A DNA stretch of 64,000 nucleotides from an uncultured Saprospiraceae bacterium (GCA_937959115.1 CALGAW010000003.1:62001-126000), one strand, 5' to 3'; shown: positions 17,201-27,275, numbered from the stretch's first letter. The notes: generated from the letters alone by a model not told the origin. Numbers and translations: made by a program.

Positions 17201-20118
17201 CGATAATCAGTTTCTTCAATCTTATTTCCTACTGGATCGTATTTCAATATTTTTTTATCCCCAAGTGCATTGATTGTTGAATCCAATCGATTGACAGGAT
17301 TGTAGAAATAATAGCTTTTATGGCCAAGTTTATCCATTATCATGGTAATATTATCATCATCGTCATAATCTCTACCAACGGTTGTATTCGCATATTCAGT
17401 TTGAAGAAGTCGTCCCAAAGCATCATACGTGTATTTCGATTTGTTATTATTACTATCGCTATTAGCGATATTCTTCCCGTTTTTATTGTAGGACTTCTTC
17501 GTCACCCGTCCATTAGCTTGAACGATTCGTATTGTTCTATCCAATTGATCATAATAAAACGAATCCACATTGCCTCTAAAGTCCGACTGTGTCAATAGAT
17601 TGTTATTATTATCGTAGGAAAAATATCTAGTGTATCCAGAAGGATTTTGCTCTTCTATCTTTCTATTTTCTAAATCATAAACATAAATCGTTTTATTCCC
17701 GTTAGGATCTGTCTGTTCTAATAGATTGCCCTTTTCATCGTAGGCCATTATTGTAGTTCCGCCGAGCGGATCTTTGATTTCTATTCCTCTGTTTAAGGCG
17801 TCATATTTGTAGGTTGTCGTATACTTCCTAGCATTTGTTTCCTCAATTAAATTCCCATTTGCGTTGTAGGCATACACCCATTCAAATCCAAGTGGGTTCG
17901 TCAATTTGGTGGTTAATCCCATCCAGTTGTGCTCATAATTTGAAGTATGACCATTTCCATTTGTAGAGGACAGCATAAAACCTATCGAATTGTAAGACAT
18001 TGTGCTTACACTTACTGGATCTGTAATCGATATTTGATTTCCAAAACTATCATATTGGTAAGTTGTAGTATGTCCATTTCTACTTTTATAAGAGAGAATA
18101 TCTCCATAACTATCAAAGGAAACTTCTTCAGATATTCCTAGGGGAAAGTTGATCTTTATTGCATTTCCAAATGCATCAAAATCGCAAAAAGAATAGTGTC
18201 CTTCTCGATCGATCATACTAGACATTTGATTGAAGTCTGCAGTATAAGTAAGGTAGGTTGTATCTAGGAAAGGGTCAATCTCAGCAACCGGATTGCCTCG
18301 ATTATCATACAGATATTCCGTTTCATTGCCATTGGCATCCATCATTTTGACTACGTTGTCATTGGTATCATAGTCATAAAATTGGTCAGTACCACAACAG
18401 CCCATTCCAGACTGCGTTACTCTGCCAAGGTTATCGAAGACGAAATTTTGTGTTTGGGTGTTGCCATTCACTACTTCAGTTACGATTGTCTTTTGTGTAG
18501 AAGGGTCATACTCCATTTCTAGATCAATAAATGGTGCCTTGACGGCTTCTACTGCATTGTTTATATCATACTCTATAGCAAAGGCATTCCCTAGTTTGTC
18601 TTTGACTTGTACAGGCATACAATTGTTGTTATAGCTGTATTCCCAGGATTGTCCGTCTGGAGCTGTCACCTTCCTTAAATTTCGTAAGGCATCATACTGA
18701 TAAGAAAAGGCTCTATTAACGGGAACGTTATCATCTAGAATTGAAGTTAGTTGTCCATCGGTATAGGCAAATTTCAAGGTTCTTCCATAGGGATCAGTGA
18801 TCTCAGTGACTAGTGAATCCTGATAGGTCAATGTCGTCTCATTGCCATTGCGATCTGTCGTTTTTGTTAGTCTCAAATGAGTTGCCTCTTCAAAAGAATA
18901 GATTGTTCCGAATTTAGTCACAAGTTCAAAAGTACCGTTACTAAGCGAAATCAAGGTGTCTGAAAGATAATTAGGTGAGTTGTAGACTGTTCCATTATAG
19001 GTAAATAAGTCACGCCTCCCATCACCTCGTCTAACAATAATATCAGTGCCAACAGCTTCTAATTTGACATTATGGTGAAACGTCCACCCGTTTCCGTAGC
19101 CAAAGTTCTTACCTGATGAGGCACTGTTATACGTAAACGTGGTGTTCAGATGATCTCCTTGTCCAGGAATCTCAAGATCGGTTCGTTTGATGATAAAATT
19201 CCCAGTATAGCTGTTGATTGCGGTGTTGTAGGGGGTGGGAATATTCGGTTTAGAGATTTTCGCATTTTGGTAAAGCGCTTCGAAGCGCGGTGGTGGTGGC
19301 ATTGCTCCTCCGCCAGAGGGGTCACCTCCTCCACCTTTCTTTTTAGGGCAGCCACATTCCTCATCCTCTTCTTCCTCCTCTTCACCCGCTCCCTCTACTC
19401 TAAGAAACACAGTTGCTTTGTCGCAGAGTCCTGACTTCACTAGGCTGCAAACCTCGTATTCTATTTCATCTGTGTAATTGGAGTCTGGGAAGGCGGTGTA
19501 CTGAAGCGTTCCATCCGTTAGAAGAAAAACAGAACCAAGGGCTGGTGCTTTGGTCATTGTTGTGTAAACGGGTTTAAATTGTGGATCGATGTCGTCATTG
19601 TCAAGAACATTGTATTCAATAAACGAATCGACTACGACTTGATCATCCTTTGCAAAAAAGCGGTCCGTCCATATCTTTACTTCAAGACACAAGCCTTCAA
19701 ACGAAGTGATATAAACTTCTTTGAGGGTGTCGCCATTCACATTATCAAAGATCAGAGATTCAGGTTCATTTACAACAGTGTTATTACCAAACTGTGCAGT
19801 GTTACCATTTTCCATAACGAAATGAGCACTTGTGCATCCTGTTCCGCAATAATCTAATTGCAGGAACTCTACTTTTTCGACGGTCTGCAACCCTGACAAA
19901 TCTACATAAAGAGGGGCTCCTAGTAACCAAATACCTCCATCATTTTCTACAGTACAAGCAAATGAAGAACGGACGTCTAGTTTCACTTTTTGGGTTTCCC
20001 ATACTTGATTACAAGCAGTGAGTGGCGCACCAGAAAGCGGTATTGTGATCTGTTGTGCATAGGAAGAAAGACAGGACATCAGAACGATGAACAGGCATAT
20101 GCTCTTTAATTTTGACAT
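14209..20118 (-). CDS. RHS/YD-repeat protein with cadherin-like N-terminus and variable, possibly toxic, C-terminus
   Basis: 1969 residues with a Sec signal peptide (LFIVLMSCLSSYAQQ). Then a cadherin-like/tandem-type domain (VVVDSFIEYNVLDNDDID..., about 155-235), an acidic EEEEEE-DEECGCPKKK hinge and a proline-rich linker. From about residue 290 a DUF6531-type opening precedes more than 30 YD repeats (pattern G-x-x-x-x-Y-x-YD...), the wrapped beta shell of RHS proteins. The core ends with the conserved YRARHYSPTNGRFLQRDP...GLNLYNYTENNPTNFVDPMG. The last about 218 residues (14209-14865) have a different composition, with motif-like GNIAYGFIGG and AGYGLEFDPFG stretches that remind me of the polymorphic-toxin type 44 domain. 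No small immunity gene follows. Confidence 0.82.
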   Translation of the reverse strand: MSKLKSICLFIVLMSCLSSYAQQITIPLSGAPLTACNQVWETQKVKLDVRSSFACTVENDGGIWLLGAPLYVDLSGLQTVEKVEFLQLDYCGTGCTSAHFVMENGNTAQFGNNTVVNEPESLIFDNVNGDTLKEVYITSFEGLCLEVKIWTDRFFAKDDQVVVDSFIEYNVLDNDDIDPQFKPVYTTMTKAPALGSVFLLTDGTLQYTAFPDSNYTDEIEYEVCSLVKSGLCDKATVFLRVEGAGEEEEEEDEECGCPKKKGGGGDPSGGGAMPPPPRFEALYQNAKISKPNIPTPYNTAINSYTGNFIIKRTDLEIPGQGDHLNTTFTYNSASSGKNFGYGNGWTFHHNVKLEAVGTDIIVRRGDGRRDLFTYNGTVYNSPNYLSDTLISLSNGTFELVTKFGTIYSFEEATHLRLTKTTDRNGNETTLTYQDSLVTEITDPYGRTLKFAYTDGQLTSILDDNVPVNRAFSYQYDALRNLRKVTAPDGQSWEYSYNNNCMPVQVKDKLGNAFAIEYDINNAVEAVKAPFIDLEMEYDPSTQKTIVTEVVNGNTQTQNFVFDNLGRVTQSGMGCCGTDQFYDYDTNDNVVKMMDANGNETEYLYDNRGNPVAEIDPFLDTTYLTYTADFNQMSSMIDREGHYSFCDFDAFGNAIKINFPLGISEEVSFDSYGDILSYKSRNGHTTTYQYDSFGNQISITDPVSVSTMSYNSIGFMLSSTNGNGHTSNYEHNWMGLTTKLTNPLGFEWVYAYNANGNLIEETNARKYTTTYKYDALNRGIEIKDPLGGTTIMAYDEKGNLLEQTDPNGNKTIYVYDLENRKIEEQNPSGYTRYFSYDNNNNLLTQSDFRGNVDSFYYDQLDRTIRIVQANGRVTKKSYNKNGKNIANSDSNNNKSKYTYDALGRLLQTEYANTTVGRDYDDDDNITMIMDKLGHKSYYFYNPVNRLDSTINALGDKKILKYDPVGNKIEETDYRGNTTYEYYNAINKLDSTVNALGQTTTYEYDENGNLAKETDANGYSIQYQFDALDRVIKIQRPIGTWEYSYDKVGNQIAEKDGNGNTTVYEYDEQNRIKKLISPNSATILYTYDENGNVTSKSDALGEITQYTFNTNNQLASTTNPEGETTCYKYDVFGNQIEQVLPNGNKIEMKYDRSGRLIQLADSLGVIQSRFYNANGKLVKVIDANNNVSQMIYDELDRPYKLVDSKSDTTFLYYDANSNLIQQTDRKEISTFKVYDAINRVVEMKDGVGNTSTYQFDPVGNLLEVIDGNGSSTNYLYDGNNRLTEEIGQDGTVKLLDYDDNGNLIKRTDQNGQITTFAYDFHNRVIERHYPNDTEYLTYDKKGRLVKTTNMHANLSFEYDKADRKTKELLNGKSVLYNYDILNNTKTIEYPNSEQVTQFFDIRNRLKQISNQGNVIVEFGYDNADRMTETNYANNVDVFHSYNVNNQLVSLSHLNDSALLDYSYIYDKTGNVRNVIKKHNFENSDAFSYDNNYRLSSYQKSDYNSTRYIDYDDGGNREKIHRFSVTYNAYTANQMNEYTMVDNVPQLYESNGNLQDDGVYFYEYDTENRLTTVWTTGQSSLVATYKYDPLGRRIQKIGSTDTINYYYDGHQVIEERNQADNTLATYIYGSSVDDILLMKRNNSDYFYHKNHLGSVMAITDTAGVIIEQYDYDPFGGFTLMDANADTILISQVSNPYLYTSRRLDAETNLFYYRARHYSPTNGRFLQRDPKGFIDGLNLYNYTENNPTNFVDPMGTEKQKKCCGPDVTAWFTAQLKDVAAKAQAAGAEMNSYNPLTQVTKNFVFAVIAKNLRHKDGGFANKECPIQCGGSVTFLGNCINNSELGNIAYGFIGGLFFQGHPNHVLRAGYGLEFDPFGIAPDGFDKVQDVSSTVAGLQLAGEFGDNIIKDIELFDRDNLFKTLDRLDKNTIIDFPTATGVFASDEIRNAFKNSNSLFGLMSGGYGGCKSCKIQYR

Positions 20119-20481
20119 GGTAATGGGTTTATTACTAGCAACTAATAAGTAAATTTACAAAAGAATATTTGTTTTTTTTAGAATTTAAAACTTAAGTATT
20201 AACCTTAGATATAATTGACACTTCACCTATATTACTACTTGAAAAGGAACTAATTTCATACTTTAATCCATCTTGTGAACCAACCTTGTTCGATCTATTT
20301 TAGATGAATAATCAACACTTTGGAAATATTTACTACATTTTGGAAAACTTTCTATACAATTTGATTTCTAGGCAGAATCGAAATAACTTGTTTATCAGAA
20401 TTATTTCCTCTTCATGAGTGGAAAAGTAATGAAAAAAGATCAAACGTAGTTTACATTGAATTGTCATAAAAACAAGTAGTT
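20119..20481. other. Divergent intergenic region
   Basis: 363 bases between two divergent secreted-protein genes. It should hold both promoters. The sequence is AT-rich with poly-T runs; I see no clear operator, riboswitch or coding stretch. Confidence 0.5.
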
Positions 20482-21777
20482 ATGAATAACCTCTTTCAAA
20501 AACACCAAGTACAAGGCATTGGATTTCTTTTGCTCTCCTTAATTTTCATCTTAACTGGATGTGATAAAAGTGAACGAATTTATCTTGAGAATGATCCTAA
20601 TACAATTGAACAACAAGAACCAATCTATCCAGAGCCAACTGGAACAGGAACAACGTATACCGAAACACAAGATATTTCCGAGGACGTTTTAGAACATACT
20701 ATATTATCGGATATCCATGACGATCCTAACAAGGTAGATTATAGGATAACGGTTTCTTCTTGGGAAATTCGAGGCGAACTTTACATTGAATCTGGTGTGG
20801 TATTGGAATTTATCTCAGATGCAACCGTTAATGTTTGGGAAACTGGGAAAATATCTCGCTATGAGACCAATTCAAAAGATGTAAGATTCACAGGAAAAGA
20901 GAAGACTGCTGGTAGTTGGATAGGACTAATTGGTCACCCAGGAAGTCGTATTCTCTTAGGAAATTGTACTATAGAATATGCTGGTGGATCGTTATCTGGA
21001 TCAGATACACCTTCTGCAATTCAAACGGAGGGTAATTTATCTTTGTGGGATTCTAAAATCAAACACTCTGCTGGATATGGCGTTAGGATTTTTACTTCTG
21101 GAGGCGGACACTACCTCGGAAACAATACGTTTACTGATAATAAAAATGCCGCAATTTCTACCATAGTTGATAATCTTCATTCAATACTTACTCAAAATGA
21201 GTTTGCAAGAAATGGGCATAATGGTGTACAGATTAGCACCTCTACTTTAGAAGATGGTCCTTGCCCAGCACCAGTATTACCATTAACTGCGAATGGTTCC
21301 GGAAGTTATTTGATTGAGAACGAAGACCCCAGTATTCCTGCTGATCTGATCATAGAAACAAATCTTGAAATACTTCCAGGCGTCACTTTCAAGTTTGGAG
21401 CAGGCGCAGGAATGAGCGTAAAAGCAAACATCGGGATGATTACTGCCAGAGGAACTTCATCTACCCCAATTACCTTTGAGGGAAAACGAGCTGAACAAGG
21501 CTATTGGAAAGGCATTTTCCTTGAGCAATCTTCAGAAACAAGCTGGTTCGAATATGTATCTGTTAAACATGGTGGTAGTGCAGTCTTTCATACGCAACTT
21601 CCTTTCAAAGGAAACATAGGTGTTCTTGATGGTTTTCTAAACATCTCTAATTCTACGATTGCAGATAGTGATGGATGTGCTTTTGCGACGCATCAAACAC
21701 AAAATGGAAACACGTTGATCGAGGAATCGAATAATACCTTTTCTAACAATGAAGGTGGCCAGTTTTGCGGCTTATAG
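20482..21777 (+). CDS. Lipoprotein with parallel beta-helix (pectate-lyase-like) repeats
   Basis: 431 residues. The lipobox is LTGC near residue 27, followed by DKSER. From about residue 100, strands of a right-handed parallel beta-helix recur: SGVVLEFISDATVNVWETG, RILLGNCTIEYAGG, IKHSAGYGVRIFTSGGGHYLGNNTFTDN, NGHNGVQIST. A second block from about 295 repeats the pattern, with ITARGTSSTPITFEG and WKGIFLEQSSETSWFEYVSVKHGG. These are the coils of a pectate-lyase-like fold, common in Bacteroidota surface proteins. No lyase catalytic residues were recognised, so a structural or polysaccharide-binding role is likely. Cys-anchored. Confidence 0.7.
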   Translation: MNNLFQKHQVQGIGFLLLSLIFILTGCDKSERIYLENDPNTIEQQEPIYPEPTGTGTTYTETQDISEDVLEHTILSDIHDDPNKVDYRITVSSWEIRGELYIESGVVLEFISDATVNVWETGKISRYETNSKDVRFTGKEKTAGSWIGLIGHPGSRILLGNCTIEYAGGSLSGSDTPSAIQTEGNLSLWDSKIKHSAGYGVRIFTSGGGHYLGNNTFTDNKNAAISTIVDNLHSILTQNEFARNGHNGVQISTSTLEDGPCPAPVLPLTANGSGSYLIENEDPSIPADLIIETNLEILPGVTFKFGAGAGMSVKANIGMITARGTSSTPITFEGKRAEQGYWKGIFLEQSSETSWFEYVSVKHGGSAVFHTQLPFKGNIGVLDGFLNISNSTIADSDGCAFATHQTQNGNTLIEESNNTFSNNEGGQFCGL

Positions 21778-22067
21778 GTCTCTCTAAAGGGTAACATCTA
21801 ATGTGACGCCTAATAGGCTCGGAACTTTGTTGCCCTTGGAATATTCTTGCTTAGTTTGAAACTTGGCTCTAGTCATTTGATGATTTGATCTCTTACAAAC
21901 TGGGTTCGAGTATGAATGAATATATAGTTCCACCAACGGGAATAGCGCCATAAAAAGCTTGATTACAGTAGATCGTTTATTGTCAACTTCGAAACTTCAG
22001 AATATAACTATTGATTTCGTTAATATCAAGATAGGCACCTGTTTAAGACTAGACCATAAATCAATTC

Positions 22068-25000
22068 CTAATCAAAGTAAACTAATCTCTCTGAGTCTGA
22101 GTTGTTAAACAGATTACACTCACCTCCACTAAATGGAACAAGTGTGGCTGTAATTGTTGTCTGACCATTTGTTGCCTGTGGATCATATACCGCCTCATAA
22201 CCGAATGCCGTGATGTCATTTCCGTTCAAGACGCCATGGTTTCCGATGTATTGAAAGACATGAAAAACGTTATTATTTCCCTGATATAACCAGTCACTAT
22301 TATTCACTGTTGTAAAGGCAACATTCGTTAAGTTAGGATCCCAGGTAAATACCAAACGGGGATCAGACGGTATCCGTACTTTGATTGCAGAACCATCCGT
22401 TTCTAATCCATTTAACTCCGTAATCTGTACTGCATATCCAACAGTTGAGACACCAGATATATTTCCAGGAGCTATTGTTGATACAGGTGTTAGATCTGAA
22501 CAAACTGATGAACATTCGGACTGATCGGCAGTAACAGGTAATGTAATACTCGTATCAACAAAATCACAAGGATCAACTGGATTAGTTGTATCAGCACATT
22601 CCGTGATGTTAATTACTCCATCCCCATCACAATCTAAAAACTGTAGCGCACTATATACCGTAGAATTGGCAAGAATTACACAGATATCAATTTGCTCATC
22701 TACTGCAAGAGCACAATCATCTGCTGGATCTTGAGGGTCATTTCCGTTGATACATTCTGTATAATTGTCTATTCCTCCGTTATCACAATCAGATGTTGAT
22801 AAAGGATGTGATGGTGCATAAACAATCAACGCACAAATATTTACATTGGGGTCTAATGCGGCCTGACAATCATCGATTGGATTTCTGGGGTCTTTTCCTA
22901 TTGAGCATTCGATGTAATTATTGATTCCACCATTGTCACAATCTAGCATACTGAAAGGATGATCAATATCATTATTCATTAATGCACAAATATTAATATT
23001 TGCTCCGATTGCGGTACCACAATCGTCTACAGGATCAAGTGGATTACTGCCAAAAATACATTCTAGATAGTTGGCTAATCCTCCTCCATCACAATCTTCA
23101 AAGCGAATAGAATCTTGTGGGTTGCTTGTGATATAAACACATAAATCAAGCTCCCCGAGTTCAGCGAGATCGCAAATGTCTGGATCACAACTAATATCGT
23201 CAGAAGGATGAGACGGGTCTTTTCCTTCTAAACATTCAGTAATGTTGTCCACTCCGCCATTATCACAATCAAGGCTAGCCCATGGATGTGCTGGATCATT
23301 ATTAATTTCAGCACAAAGATCAAATCCGGTACCAGATGCGACTTCACAATCATCCATTGCGTTTCCAGGATCTCCTCCATTTATGCATTCTGTATAGTTG
23401 TCAATTCCTCCACTATCACAGTCAAGCGTAGCAAGAGGATGAGAATTGTCATATGCTATAAGTTGACAGATATTGGTTTGAGCCAAAATCGCGACTGAGC
23501 ACTCATCAGAAGCCTCTAGAGGATTTCCTTGTGCAGCGCATTCTGTCCCATTATCCACTCCTCCACCGTCGCAATCTTGGGATGCTAATGGATGATTGGG
23601 ATCATTATCAAGGAGGGCACAAATGTCGGTTTGAGTTGTTACTGCTACTGAACAATCATCTGCAGCATTTGAAGGATCTCCACCATTATTACATTCTATT
23701 AAGTTTGTGATTCCTCCATTATCGCAATCCGCTGTTGCCAATCCGCTATTCGGATTGTTACTAAGTATTGTACAGATATCTGCTTGGACATGGATTGCTG
23801 CTATACAGTCATCTGCCCCTTGCGCTGGGTTTGTTCCTGCCATACACTCCTTTATATTAGATATGCCTCCATTATCACAATCCTCTTGAGCCAAGGCCTG
23901 ATTGGGGTCAACCAGTAGAAGTGCGCAGATATCAATTTCTGCATCTAAGGCAACCGCACAATCATCAGATGCATCAGCAGGATTTCCATTGTTGGAGCAC
24001 TCGATTGCATTTGCAACTCCACCGCCATCACAATCCTCATTTGCAAGGGGGTGATTGGGTTGTACAGCGATCAAGGTACAAATATCTAGATTAGCACTTA
24101 GAGCAGCGTCACAGTCATCTGATTTATCTGAAGGGTTGTTTCCTGTTGTGCATTCGGTTTGGTTGTCTACGCCACCTTGGTCACAATCTAGTGTGGCCAA
24201 AGCATTAGAAGGATCATTGGCAAGCAATTGGCAAATATCTGTTCCTGCTTCAATTGCTGCTTCGCAATCATCGGTTGAATCTGCGGGATTGCCGCCGTTT
24301 TGACATTCTACCCAATTGGCAATTCCTCCCTCATCGCAGTCCTGCATTGCTAATGGATGATTGGGGTCAAATTGAATGAGCATACAAATGTTGAGATTAT
24401 TTGTAAGTGCAACATTACAATCGTCAGAAGGATTAAATGGATCAGCACCAGCATTGCATTCAGTAAGGTTATCAATTCCACCATTGTCACAATCAGCGGT
24501 TGCAGAAGGATGGTTCGGATTTTTTATTAAAAAGGTACATATATTTAGCTCTAGCGTATCCGCGATTATACAATCATCAGATGCATCAAGAGGATTTCCT
24601 CCATTGGCACATTCAACTTGATTGATTACTCCGCCATTATCACAATCTAGTGTTGCTAGTTCATGATTTGGATCAGTAGATAGGAGCAGGCAGATATCCG
24701 TTTGATTGTCAATCGCTAGTTCACATGCATCTACTGGGCAAATTTTATCATCTGCAGGATCAGAAGGATCTCCACCACTAGCACATTCAGTTTGGTTGTC
24801 TATACCACCTTGATCACAATCTAACGATGCCCAAGGGTGATTACCTGAACCGATGATTAAACAGATATCAAGACCTGCATCTACAGCAGCTTCACAATCA
24901 TCCGTAGGATTAACAGGATCTTCTCCATTAATACATTCTAAATAGTTATTTACACCACCCTCATCACAATCAATAGATGAAAGTGGATGTGATGGATCAT

Positions 25001-26804
25001 AGTTAATAATGGAACAAATATTTAAACCCGCTTGAGTTGCAGCGGAGCAATCATCGGAGGGATCGAATGGATCAAAATTGTTTTGACACTCTATTAAGTT
25101 AGAAACACCTCCACTATCACAGTCGAGTGAAGCCAACGGATGGGAATTGTCTTTGGAGATAATGGCACATACATCTAAACCACTTAATTCAGCTGCCATA
25201 CAGTCGTCAGAGGCAGTTGTAGGATCATTACCAGTGCTACATTCTATTGCATTATTCACTCCACCATTATCACAGTCTAAGGTGGCAAGACTACTTGTTG
25301 AGTCGCTTGCGATAATCAAGCAAATATCTATCACCCCATTGATTGCAAGCTCACATGAATCACAGGCAGAGTTAACAATTGCAGAAGCAATAACACAACA
25401 ACCATTTTGATCGGTGATAGAAACGGTGTAGGATCCAGCGCTTAGATCAGTTATTGAAGAATTTGTTGACCCTGTATTCCAACTAAAAGCAAAAGGGGGT
25501 ACACCATTTGTTATGCTCACCTGAGCTGAACCATTTGGTACAGTGTTACAGTCTTCATTTGTAATGCTTAAAGTAGGAATCATTTTCAAGGGTTGCCCTA
25601 TCGTTGTCATACCAGTAATCGTGCATAGATTGGCATCTGTAACCGTTACCTGCCAAGTTCCTGTTCCTAGATTTGAAGCAGTTTGTGTTATTTGGCCATC
25701 TGACCAAAGATAGGTATAAGGTTGAACCCCTCCAGCAACAAGTGCGGTGGCTGTTCCATTATTGTATCCAAAGCAAGATGTAGAATCATTTTCAAGGTTA
25801 ATTACTAGGGCGTCAGGCTTTATGACATTAGCTGTTCTATCTGCGGTGCATCCATTATCGTCTGTTACTGTTACTGAGTAAGTACCGATTGCGAGCCCAG
25901 TAGCGGTAGGAGTTGTTTGGTTGTTAGCGTTAGCGTCCCAAGTATAGAAGTAAGGCGGCGTTCCTCCCATTGGGGATGCGGTAATCGTTCCATCACTATT
26001 TCCTGGGCAAGAAACAGTTGTAGTTTGAGTAGCTATGGTAAGTAAATCTGGTTGATTAATTTGAATTTTTCCAAAATCAACACAATTATTATTGTCTGTA
26101 ATTACTAGAAAGTGACCACCTGCATTGAGTGCAACAGCGGTGTCTGAAGATTCACCATTATCCCAATCGAACTGATATGGTGGTGCGCCTCCTCCTACAA
26201 ATACAAAAGCACTGCCATCCTCTAAACCATGACAGCTAACATCTAATATAGGGGTAACGCTGAAGTCGATTCTTTTGGGTTCTTTAATCCCGATACAAGA
26301 AATGACTTCCATACAATCGTTATCGTCTGTGACGGTTACGGAGTAGAGTCCTGTTGTAAGATCGGAAATTGAGGCAGTGGTAGCCCCATTGCTCCAAAGA
26401 TAACTATAGGGCATTGTGCCTCCTGAGGCGGCAGCAGTTGCTTTGCCATCGCTTCCATTAATACAAGGGACGGACACATCTACTGTAGAGACGGAAGCAG
26501 AAAGGCTATTGGGTTGAGAGAGTGTAACTGAGCAGGTACTTGTGTTTCCCTGGTCATCTGTAATTGTTATGGAGTGGGTGCCTACTGCGAGCCCTGAGGC
26601 GGTTGCAGTGGTCTGATTTTGGGAGGTGCTACCCCACTGATAAACTGGATTTGAAGCTCCAGTAGGAGGTATAGCCTGCAATATACCATCGTCTGAACCG
26701 TAGCAGCTGATTTCTGAAATAACATTTATTGTACAATTATTTCCATTAACTGCCGTAATGTATAGCAAGAACGGTAGTAGTAATATTAGTTGGCGTTTTT
26801 TCAT
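22068..26804 (-). CDS. Giant secreted protein: SprB-type repeats plus 18 Cys-rich calcium-loop-like repeats
   Basis: About 1578 residues with a signal peptide (MKKRQLILLLPFLLYITAVNG); an upstream in-frame ATG lies two codons earlier. About residues 28-480 hold roughly six SprB-type repeats (xCxGxxDGxA, YxWSNG, LxxGxYSVTVTDxxxC). The following 940 residues are 18 tandem copies of a 45-48-residue unit: DDC-x2-A-x4-xDIC-xLI-x4-HPLA-x-DCD-x-GG-x2-N-x2-EC-x-x-G-x-DP. Each unit has four Cys and an acidic D-x-D-x-G-G/D-G loop like thrombospondin type-3 calcium sites; the last unit reads DCDGDGVINITEC. A 140-residue C-terminal beta domain closes it. No standard T9SS type A tail. Probably a long extracellular stalk or adhesin. 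Confidence 0.75.
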   Translation of the reverse strand: MKKRQLILLLPFLLYITAVNGNNCTINVISEISCYGSDDGILQAIPPTGASNPVYQWGSTSQNQTTATASGLAVGTHSITITDDQGNTSTCSVTLSQPNSLSASVSTVDVSVPCINGSDGKATAAASGGTMPYSYLWSNGATTASISDLTTGLYSVTVTDDNDCMEVISCIGIKEPKRIDFSVTPILDVSCHGLEDGSAFVFVGGGAPPYQFDWDNGESSDTAVALNAGGHFLVITDNNNCVDFGKIQINQPDLLTIATQTTTVSCPGNSDGTITASPMGGTPPYFYTWDANANNQTTPTATGLAIGTYSVTVTDDNGCTADRTANVIKPDALVINLENDSTSCFGYNNGTATALVAGGVQPYTYLWSDGQITQTASNLGTGTWQVTVTDANLCTITGMTTIGQPLKMIPTLSITNEDCNTVPNGSAQVSITNGVPPFAFSWNTGSTNSSITDLSAGSYTVSITDQNGCCVIASAIVNSACDSCELAINGVIDICLIIASDSTSSLATLDCDNGGVNNAIECSTGNDPTTASDDCMAAELSGLDVCAIISKDNSHPLASLDCDSGGVSNLIECQNNFDPFDPSDDCSAATQAGLNICSIINYDPSHPLSSIDCDEGGVNNYLECINGEDPVNPTDDCEAAVDAGLDICLIIGSGNHPWASLDCDQGGIDNQTECASGGDPSDPADDKICPVDACELAIDNQTDICLLLSTDPNHELATLDCDNGGVINQVECANGGNPLDASDDCIIADTLELNICTFLIKNPNHPSATADCDNGGIDNLTECNAGADPFNPSDDCNVALTNNLNICMLIQFDPNHPLAMQDCDEGGIANWVECQNGGNPADSTDDCEAAIEAGTDICQLLANDPSNALATLDCDQGGVDNQTECTTGNNPSDKSDDCDAALSANLDICTLIAVQPNHPLANEDCDGGGVANAIECSNNGNPADASDDCAVALDAEIDICALLLVDPNQALAQEDCDNGGISNIKECMAGTNPAQGADDCIAAIHVQADICTILSNNPNSGLATADCDNGGITNLIECNNGGDPSNAADDCSVAVTTQTDICALLDNDPNHPLASQDCDGGGVDNGTECAAQGNPLEASDECSVAILAQTNICQLIAYDNSHPLATLDCDSGGIDNYTECINGGDPGNAMDDCEVASGTGFDLCAEINNDPAHPWASLDCDNGGVDNITECLEGKDPSHPSDDISCDPDICDLAELGELDLCVYITSNPQDSIRFEDCDGGGLANYLECIFGSNPLDPVDDCGTAIGANINICALMNNDIDHPFSMLDCDNGGINNYIECSIGKDPRNPIDDCQAALDPNVNICALIVYAPSHPLSTSDCDNGGIDNYTECINGNDPQDPADDCALAVDEQIDICVILANSTVYSALQFLDCDGDGVINITECADTTNPVDPCDFVDTSITLPVTADQSECSSVCSDLTPVSTIAPGNISGVSTVGYAVQITELNGLETDGSAIKVRIPSDPRLVFTWDPNLTNVAFTTVNNSDWLYQGNNNVFHVFQYIGNHGVLNGNDITAFGYEAVYDPQATNGQTTITATLVPFSGGECNLFNNSDSERLVYFD
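22555..25370 (-). repeat. Coding tandem repeats, 18 units of about 140 bases
   Basis: The coding DNA for the Cys-rich units described at 22068-26804. Units share the protein pattern DCD-x-GG-x-x-N and are diverged at DNA level, which argues for old duplications under protein-level selection, not recent expansion. Two units are separated by inserted spacers with extra Cys (ICPVDACEL and SCDPDICDL). Confidence 0.8.
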
Positions 26805-27247
26805 CCACATTAGAATGAGCGTTTGCTTTAAATTAATAGTTAGACTTTAAATTCAAAAAATGCCACATCTTGACACTTTAACAGTCACAAATAGATTTAA
26901 TGCATATGGGAAAAGGGTAATGTATTCGAATTGAATTCTATAACAAGATAAGGTATTTTCATTCGAGAAGTAAGAGAATCTGTATTTCTTAACATATCGC
27001 AATTTGTCCAATCAATTAAACTGCTGAATACAAGCAATTTACATAGTCCGCTAATCCATTTATTTAAAAATAAAAAAAATTATGCAAACAAGAATGCACG
27101 TAATTTACGTACAAATAAATATTTTTTAGTATTAAATTATTGACTATATACGTAGAATTTGGTTGCTTAATAACAAATGAGGTTGCACTATAATTTCGTT
27201 TTAAACAAAAAGACGATTAAGTCTAGGAAAAGCGACTACATAGAAAT

Positions 27248-27275
27248 AAAAAAACCTATACTAGGTATAGGTTTT
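27248..27275 (-). terminator. Terminator-like hairpin, minus strand
   Basis: Perfect 11-base-pair inverted repeat (AAAACCTATAC with GTATAGGTTTT) and a 3-base loop. On the minus strand it is followed by a run of Ts (27254 down to 27248), the form of a rho-independent terminator. It lies about 440 bases upstream of the start of the Cys-rich repeat gene. Confidence 0.55.

Noticed and set aside
14900-19100. Repetitive DNA in the RHS gene, as a possible satellite or recombination array
   Set aside because: The repetition is the YD protein repeat, in a single long frame without stops.
22555-25370. Regularly spaced repeats like a CRISPR array
   Set aside because: The periodic signal comes from an open coding frame of about 46-residue protein units with four conserved Cys; the DNA units are diverged and not separated by unique spacers of fixed length.
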